Below, one piece after another: positions 62,801 through 64,000 of a stretch of 64,000 bases of DNA (the first letter of the stretch is position 1; every line of letters starts with the position of its first letter). The position numbers were made by a program, and so were the translations under genes. Below the pieces are notes generated by a model that was given only the letters and a program-made list of their open reading frames with translations, was not told the origin of the DNA and made no database searches. The DNA is from Halisarca cf. caerulea (lineage: Eukaryota; Porifera; Demospongiae; Chondrillida; Halisarcidae): NCBI GenBank assembly GCA_963170055.1, contig CAUJGJ010000161.1, positions 2,836,975 through 2,900,974 on the forward strand. Reading direction: 5' to 3'.

Positions 62801-63966
62801 GTCCACCCACTCTGGGGCATACCACACCTCCAGCTCCTCACAAGGGTTGAGGACAAGAAGAAATCCAGTGGTAGAGCCACTAACAGTTGAGGAGGAGGAG
62901 AGGATAACTCTGTATGAGGTAGTTGTTGTGTAGTCACTTGCATAGGACTGAATTCCATCAGCAGTTCTAAGCCAAAGTTCAAGAGAAAAACTAAAAACAC
63001 CAAAGAGGGACTGAGTGTGCGGCACTTCAATAGAACCTGGGTTCAGTCTCACACTTTGATCAGAGAAAGAATTTCCGGAAATCCCCACTTGACCTTTGAG
63101 GACACTACTACGCTCTGTACCATCATTAGGTGCACCTGTGCTACCATGGTTACGAACAACGGGGAAGTCCGTGGATGCATACGTACCATCATGGTAAAAG
63201 TAGACATGTTGAAAGGTCCAATAACCAGTGGGATACAACCTACGCACTAGCGAAGAATAACCATCGTCAATTGCATTCAGAGTGTAACACAAGAGTTCGT
63301 CCATCCCATCGTCATTGGTTGTTACATGCTTAGGGAAACAGTTCGAATTACCGACCAGAACTCGATTTTCTAGTGGATCTTTGTTAAAACCTGACCCAGT
63401 AACTTTAACCAGTGTTTCTCCACGCAGGGAGCCTGATGATGGTTCAACGCCGAACACAATCGGCTGGATGGTCAATTTACTGTCATTTCCGACTGCATAC
63501 CCAAACCCTAACCCCCTAACATGAAGCTGTACCCAGTAGTTTCCTGCACTCAGTGTAGGAGGCAAGGTGCAGTTGACGACAGTGGAGGTGAGGTCTGAGG
63601 GCACATCCCCAATGTATTGCACTTGATCCGAGACATCAATATCGCCATAAAGACTACCGTTGGATTGCTGACATGGCAGACCACCAACAGTGATGAGGTT
63701 GTCTGCTGAATCACTGGACACCATACGCACTGAGACCAGTATGCTATCACCAGAGTGTGCAGTGCTTGGGGAAACTGAGTCAATAACAGGAGTGGAACAG
63801 TTACCAAAGTAGAAGTGCCCACCTTGAATTGTTTCGCTGTTAGAACACGAAGTAGGATTGTTGCAAGGTACTGTCTGTGAAGATGGGGCTGCAATACCAT
63901 TGATGGCTAGAGTGATAGGAACCTCTTTGTCTTCTGGTGAAATGACATTAACTACTCCCCTCATTC
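36897..63966 (-). CDS. PKHD1L1: fibrocystin-L (PKHD1L1)-like receptor, C-terminal 41 exons; 5' end outside the window
   Basis: Forty-one exons run from the acceptor at 63,966 to a TAG at 36,899-36,897, about 3,800 codons. In protein order: IPT/TIG x2 and LamG-like (63,966-62,243); three cupredoxin modules (61,800-58,575); IPT/TIG x4-5 (58,136-56,409); G8; beta-helix; G8; beta-helix; acidic and Pro-rich juxtamembrane part with RRKR; one transmembrane helix; basic then Ser-rich tail. G8 pairs with parallel beta-helix repeats and IPT repeats define the PKHD1/PKHD1L1 family of large surface receptors (family knowledge). The first visible exon begins mid-codon (needs 1 base from upstream), so the signal peptide and further IPT repeats lie beyond 64,000. 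Nearly all joins keep frame; the exception is 51,099 to 50,984. Confidence 0.9.
36968..37026. repeat. PKHD1L1: (CA)n microsatellite in the last intron
   Basis: CA dinucleotides with one 'cata' interruption, between the last two tail exons. Confidence 0.95.
38944..39207 (-). CDS. PKHD1L1: fibrocystin-like gene, transmembrane exon
   Basis: An 88-codon phase 0-0 exon. A short extracellular stretch ('QFSNNVYTSKESSFQEG') is followed by the single hydrophobic helix 'IALIAGLGAAGCLALLLIAA' and 'ILFFCGC', then the stop-transfer 'KILRKNAKKNK' and 'DDEDRRNNYGYGYR'. The small-residue GLGAAG patch could favour helix packing, and the juxtamembrane cysteines could be palmitoylated (inference). Confidence 0.85.
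39429..41333 (-). CDS. PKHD1L1: fibrocystin-like gene, membrane-proximal ectodomain exons
   Basis: Exons 41,333-41,094 (Pro-rich: 'PAEVAPPPEPPVIPPEYN'), 40,498-40,371 ('LVYLQAEARDAKGF'), 40,306-39,991 ('ATFTRLRVNEISTGV', Pro/Thr-rich, then 'HFKLSGDYGSIESDK') and 39,560-39,429 ('SIIVQLDILDTLDSDPPDAP'). All phase-consistent. The 40,498-39,991 part corresponds to the conserved region C-terminal to the second beta-helix in this family; the Pro-rich exon looks like a spacer. Confidence 0.75.
39664..39733. repeat. (CA)n followed by (GA)n microsatellite
   Basis: About 28 bp of CA, a short linker, then about 36 bp of GA, inside an intron of the fibrocystin-like gene. Confidence 0.95.
41507..42336 (-). 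CDS. PKHD1L1: fibrocystin-like gene, exons with RRKR cleavage motif and acidic stalk
   Basis: Exons 42,336-41,989, 41,790-41,737 and 41,668-41,507 (phases 0-0). The first encodes a beta-rich piece ('VVVVSLTVTVSFEDFF', 'LSSIRQINVIEED') resembling a SEA/ferredoxin-like autoproteolysis neighbourhood only loosely. Then come 'SPLGRRKRQVNAGNG', with RRKR at 42,147-42,136, and Thr/Ser/Asp-rich sequence. RRKR fits the R-x-K/R-R proprotein convertase consensus. Confidence 0.75.
43061..47202 (-). CDS. PKHD1L1: fibrocystin-like gene, second beta-helix and C-terminal part
   Basis: Seven exons: 47,202-46,782, 46,597-46,371, 45,695-45,580, 45,368-45,267, 45,193-44,961, 44,073-43,847 and 43,204-43,061. Landmarks are 'LFWGNTAHTNLIGLLIMG', 'IKLENTLIVGLTEGEEC', 'DGRLEVTNVTFARFF', 'DCIDMDCDGPKHALIQDMDG', 'GTCGCVNRS' and 'CLKRLSTFFSIVSTG'. 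The short beta-strand/Asn/Gly pattern fits parallel beta-helix (PbH1) turns. Phases match; the donor near 44,961 is non-ideal. Confidence 0.8.
44640..44948. repeat. minisatellite, 27-30 bp unit
   Basis: About ten copies of 'acgtacagtggatacatgta' plus 'catacgc' or 'catag', in an intron of the fibrocystin-like gene next to the exon border at 44,961. The repetitive Tyr/Cys/Met frames are translations of the repeat. Confidence 0.95.
45842..46330. mobile_element. MITE with imperfect 'tacagt' TIRs
   Basis: The left end 'tacagtgaatttttcattaa' and the right end in reverse complement 'tacagtcaattctctttaat' match, followed by 'cttgtcacc' / 'tcgtcacaa'. About 490 bp, intronic and non-coding. Confidence 0.65.
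47503..48402 (-). CDS. PKHD1L1: fibrocystin-like gene, second G8 end and beta-helix, 300-codon exon
   Basis: A single phase 0-0 exon. It encodes the 'VGGEVVIAPSGYDPTEAEVR' region that closes a G8 domain, then 'LLTRNIVVQGGEDPGEP', 'DNTFIGKAEFSSVEFRFCGQ', 'YVRSCSIHHGYNTAIGVHRS', 'NVVYRTTDSSFQIGG' and 'RVVNNLCILTST'. The SxHHGxNxAIxVH stretch and repeating N-V turns are typical of PbH1 beta-helices, and it resembles the equivalent first beta-helix at 54,373-54,586. Confidence 0.88.
48410..49390. other. large intron, nothing recognised
   Basis: No exon with fitting phase and no repeat that I can name. Confidence 0.45.
49397..50672 (-). CDS. PKHD1L1: fibrocystin-like gene, second G8 domain
   Basis: Exons 50,672-50,486 and 49,558-49,397. 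'WSNESSWPSGRLPEEGEDVT', 'RMLLDMSPPALGRVDVFGEL', 'FQDEQDLNFTANV', then 'GRLTVGEEGSPFQHKATITL'. This is the G8 plan: W-x(n)-P-x-x-GE-x-V, the 'LxVxGxLxF' strand, and 'GxLxVGxExxPF'. Glycines at conserved turns are present. Confidence 0.88.
49713..50278. mobile_element. hAT-like MITE inserted within the G8 intron
   Basis: The left end CAGTGCCTCCAACC and the right end in reverse complement CAGTGTCTCCAACC match at 13 of 14 bases, and 'tctgag' occurs next to both ends. CAGTG-type ends fit hAT elements. The interior shows 'ccggatttatccgtattttcc' and 'acggatatt' motifs and no transposase. Confidence 0.7.
50741..51953 (-). CDS. PKHD1L1: fibrocystin-like gene, region between first beta-helix and second G8
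   Basis: Exons 51,953-51,762 ('VLFWDQDGSFSGNVDGWVLP', 'VCTSETYFLRMAWNQAQPL'), 51,412-51,099 ('VPWRHYRLTHLDGYMFVFPS', 'VYGVRPDSRGWITHTFVITP') and 50,984-50,741 ('SGCPSPYSCRSWFIDNSTN'). The exon ending 51,099 (phase 2) does not fit the one starting 50,984 (phase 1) with the sites seen, so a microexon or a different site is needed. Confidence 0.78.
52435..53856 (-). CDS. PKHD1L1: fibrocystin-like gene, first beta-helix, C-terminal exons
   Basis: Exons 53,856-53,437, 53,159-52,965 and 52,686-52,435, all phase 0-0. 'IETDNSYIHNLGVLTRGSSS', 'NPQNIFRDNAAAASRAYGFW', 'FGVFENNVAHTCSEFGLRI', 'NGIHGLEFSVVGHVQIHGF', 'NGIEIQETHGF' and 'LTISNVTFVNFNTSG' show PbH1-type N/V/G turn repeats. An 'N-x-A-A-x-S-x-x-YGFW' motif is conserved in this family. 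Confidence 0.85.
54178..54358. mobile_element. short pogo/Tigger-like MITE
   Basis: CAGTTGAACCTCACTATAAT at one end and, in reverse complement, CAGTCAAACCTCAGTATAAT at the other, flanked by TA. The inner repeats 'aatgaa', 'atatagcgaaca' are of the kind seen in pogo MITEs. Confidence 0.7.
54373..55281 (-). CDS. PKHD1L1: fibrocystin-like gene, end of first G8 and start of first beta-helix
   Basis: Exons 55,281-55,210 ('VEGDNIVIAPTGKDGNETE'), 55,077-54,959 ('VNLATPLRYTHFG'), 54,855-54,712 ('VGLLTHNVVVQGSVLED') and 54,586-54,373 ('IEHAEFRHMGQAFRLGRYAL', 'HFHLSGSMNGSYIRNCAIHH', 'SFNRAITAHGVHDVLIEGNV'). The RYxxHFHxxG and SxHxxFNRAITxHG motifs are hallmarks of the KIAA1199/PKHD1L1 G8-beta-helix unit. 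Confidence 0.9.
55700..55960. mobile_element. MITE-like remnant with 'gtcctttgta' repeats
   Basis: The right end reads in reverse complement as 'gaaacctccaatagtggaca' with 'ccgaaatagggacaacctct'. The left part repeats 'aggacactttaggacagcct'. A CCTC-type pogo-like end is likely, but the left TIR is decayed. Confidence 0.45.
56001..56204 (-). CDS. PKHD1L1: fibrocystin-like gene, first G8 domain, second exon
   Basis: A 68-codon phase 0-0 exon: 'IGTEDSPFMHKAVVTLHG', 'PVYGAKVIGVRQGDLDLHG' and 'RNVTWTRLQETAAKNDTFLL'. It continues the G8 fold begun in the exon at 56,409-58,136 and has the 'GxExxPF' motif. Confidence 0.88.
56409..58136 (-). CDS. PKHD1L1: fibrocystin-like gene, 576-codon exon: IPT/TIG repeats and start of first G8
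   Basis: A single phase 0-0 exon. IPT/TIG-type starts are seen at 'VDSISPSNGSLNGGTAVTI', 'IDSIVSENSDVTEGDNITI', 'LEGFEPAMSGNGGGVTLTI', 'ISDLSPTFGGTAGGTFVTV', preceded by an atypical 'HASGGAIIQINGTGLL' repeat. The Cys pairs within each repeat match the fold. The last part, 'WSSPYTWGGQPPPLEGETVY' and 'NLILIEGSLIFED', opens the G8 domain completed at 56,204. The large intron-free exon is unusual beside the many small ones. Confidence 0.88.
58575..59500 (-). CDS. PKHD1L1: fibrocystin-like gene, third cupredoxin module (two exons)
   Basis: Exons 59,500-59,352 and 58,862-58,575. 'VSVYWAIRDYSTLEIHDRTN', 'ILFAWDDFHSLLQV', then 'EAYDTCDVD' and 'YYFICGVAGHCRAGM', 'KLQVVV'. This is phytocyanin-like: an early His (FHS), a Cys that would disulfide (DTC), and the Cys-x4-His-x4-Met cluster of a type-1 copper site. 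A Cys-rich piece ('VCDGQCVFAYTPED') follows. Confidence 0.75.
58908..58967. repeat. CAC/CAG trinucleotide-rich stretch
   Basis: 'accaccaccaccac', 'cagcagcagcagcag' runs just upstream (in transcription order) of the acceptor at 58,863. The Val/Gly/Ala-rich frames across it are by-products. Confidence 0.85.
59732..59856. repeat. (CA)n / (CT)n microsatellite at an exon border
   Basis: CA and CT dinucleotides abut the donor of the exon 60,023-about 59,856, so several GT dinucleotides compete and the exact donor is ambiguous. Confidence 0.9.
59856..60459 (-). CDS. PKHD1L1: fibrocystin-like gene, second cupredoxin module (two exons)
   Basis: Exons 60,459-60,250 and 60,023-about 59,856. 'VKLGNIHEIVWGIPSAGQS', 'LLFKWSAGYHNLVEIRDVP', 'SRDVCLFATSQFSG', then 'DHYFVCTVGSHCTQGMNI' and 'KVTVTD'. 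All four expected ligand positions are present: His (YHN), Cys (FVC), His (SHC), Met (QGM). It strongly recalls plant phytocyanins in motif order. Confidence 0.8.
60465..61200. other. intron, nothing recognised
   Basis: The minus-strand frames at 60,450-60,978 lack matching splice phases and known motifs. Confidence 0.45.
61210..61800 (-). CDS. PKHD1L1: fibrocystin-like gene, first cupredoxin-like module (two exons), copper site degenerate
   Basis: Exons 61,800-61,685 and 61,390-61,210. 'MMEVDWNDAQNGQTITLESP', 'IITFHWN', 'HHGLYQVDQLAYESC' and 'RTWYLVDTIEHNCRNGFKLT'. The arrangement matches the second and third modules, but the Cys ligand position is Val (YLVD) and the Met position is Phe (NGF); His (EHN) and the structural Cys remain. 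Probably a fold-only module. Confidence 0.65.
61894..61909. repeat. G-tract
   Basis: A run of about 16 G in an intron of the fibrocystin-like gene; length may be unreliable. Confidence 0.8.
62243..63966 (-). CDS. PKHD1L1: fibrocystin-like gene, first exon in window: IPT/TIG repeats and LamG-like jellyroll
   Basis: A 1,724-bp exon that starts mid-codon, so upstream exons exist. It has two IPT/TIG repeats ('STPVIDSVSPSTAHSGDSI', 'VFGVEPSSGSLRGETLVKV'), each with a Cys pair. A concanavalin A/LamG-like domain follows, with 'EVPHTQSLFGVFSFSLELWL', 'TDWTHIVAVWRA', 'LLYVHGQLEHS' and 'YYVGYLDDVAMYPTAMSTED'. The W-x-H-x-x-x-x-W and LDDVAxY signatures are typical of LamG-3 jellyrolls. The jellyroll ends shortly before the donor at 62,243. 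Confidence 0.85.
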
Positions 63967-64000
63967 CTGTAGGTAGAAAGAAGAAAATCTTGTAATAATT

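Overview
The window looks like nuclear DNA of an early-branching animal, most probably a demosponge (inference, not proven). Genes are split into many exons by GT-AG introns. Secreted SRCR/fibronectin-type-III mosaics occur beside a fibrocystin-L-like giant receptor, and introns and intergenic DNA are crowded with CA/GT microsatellites, short terminal-inverted-repeat (TIR) elements, a tRNA-derived SINE and retroelement fragments. There are no operons, CRISPR arrays or prokaryotic signals. Exon borders were read by eye from splice sites and codon phase; most joins are phase-consistent.

Layout. (1) 1-19,961: a minus-strand gene coding for a signal peptide, an EMI-like module, two SRCR domains and two fibronectin III domains, spread through repeat-rich DNA. 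Its 3' end is not seen. (2) 23,293-31,540: a complete 12-exon minus-strand gene for a RASEF/CRACR2A-type large Rab (EF-hands, coiled coil, Rab GTPase, C-terminal CSC), about 652 residues. (3) 31,560-33,332: ribosomal protein eS10 (RPS10) on the plus strand, head-to-head with the Rab gene. (4) 33,340-36,890: repeat-rich intergenic DNA. (5) 36,897-63,966: 41 exons of a minus-strand fibrocystin-L (PKHD1L1)-like gene whose N-terminal exons lie beyond the right edge. In protein order it has IPT/TIG repeats, a LamG-like jellyroll, three tandem phytocyanin-like cupredoxin modules, more IPT/TIG repeats, G8, beta-helix, G8, beta-helix, a juxtamembrane region with an RRKR convertase-type site, one transmembrane helix and a cytoplasmic tail.

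Most striking is the cupredoxin array in the fibrocystin-like receptor. Two of its three copies keep the Cys-His-Met ligand pattern of type-1 blue-copper sites, in a phytocyanin-like arrangement. Other points of interest are the EMI-SRCR-FN3 mosaic gene with a decayed FN3 exon copy beside it, a 1.8 kb 10-bp minisatellite with a duplicated internal palindrome, a tRNA-derived SINE sharing its body with a fold-back element, and several TIR elements, one with a visible target-site duplication.
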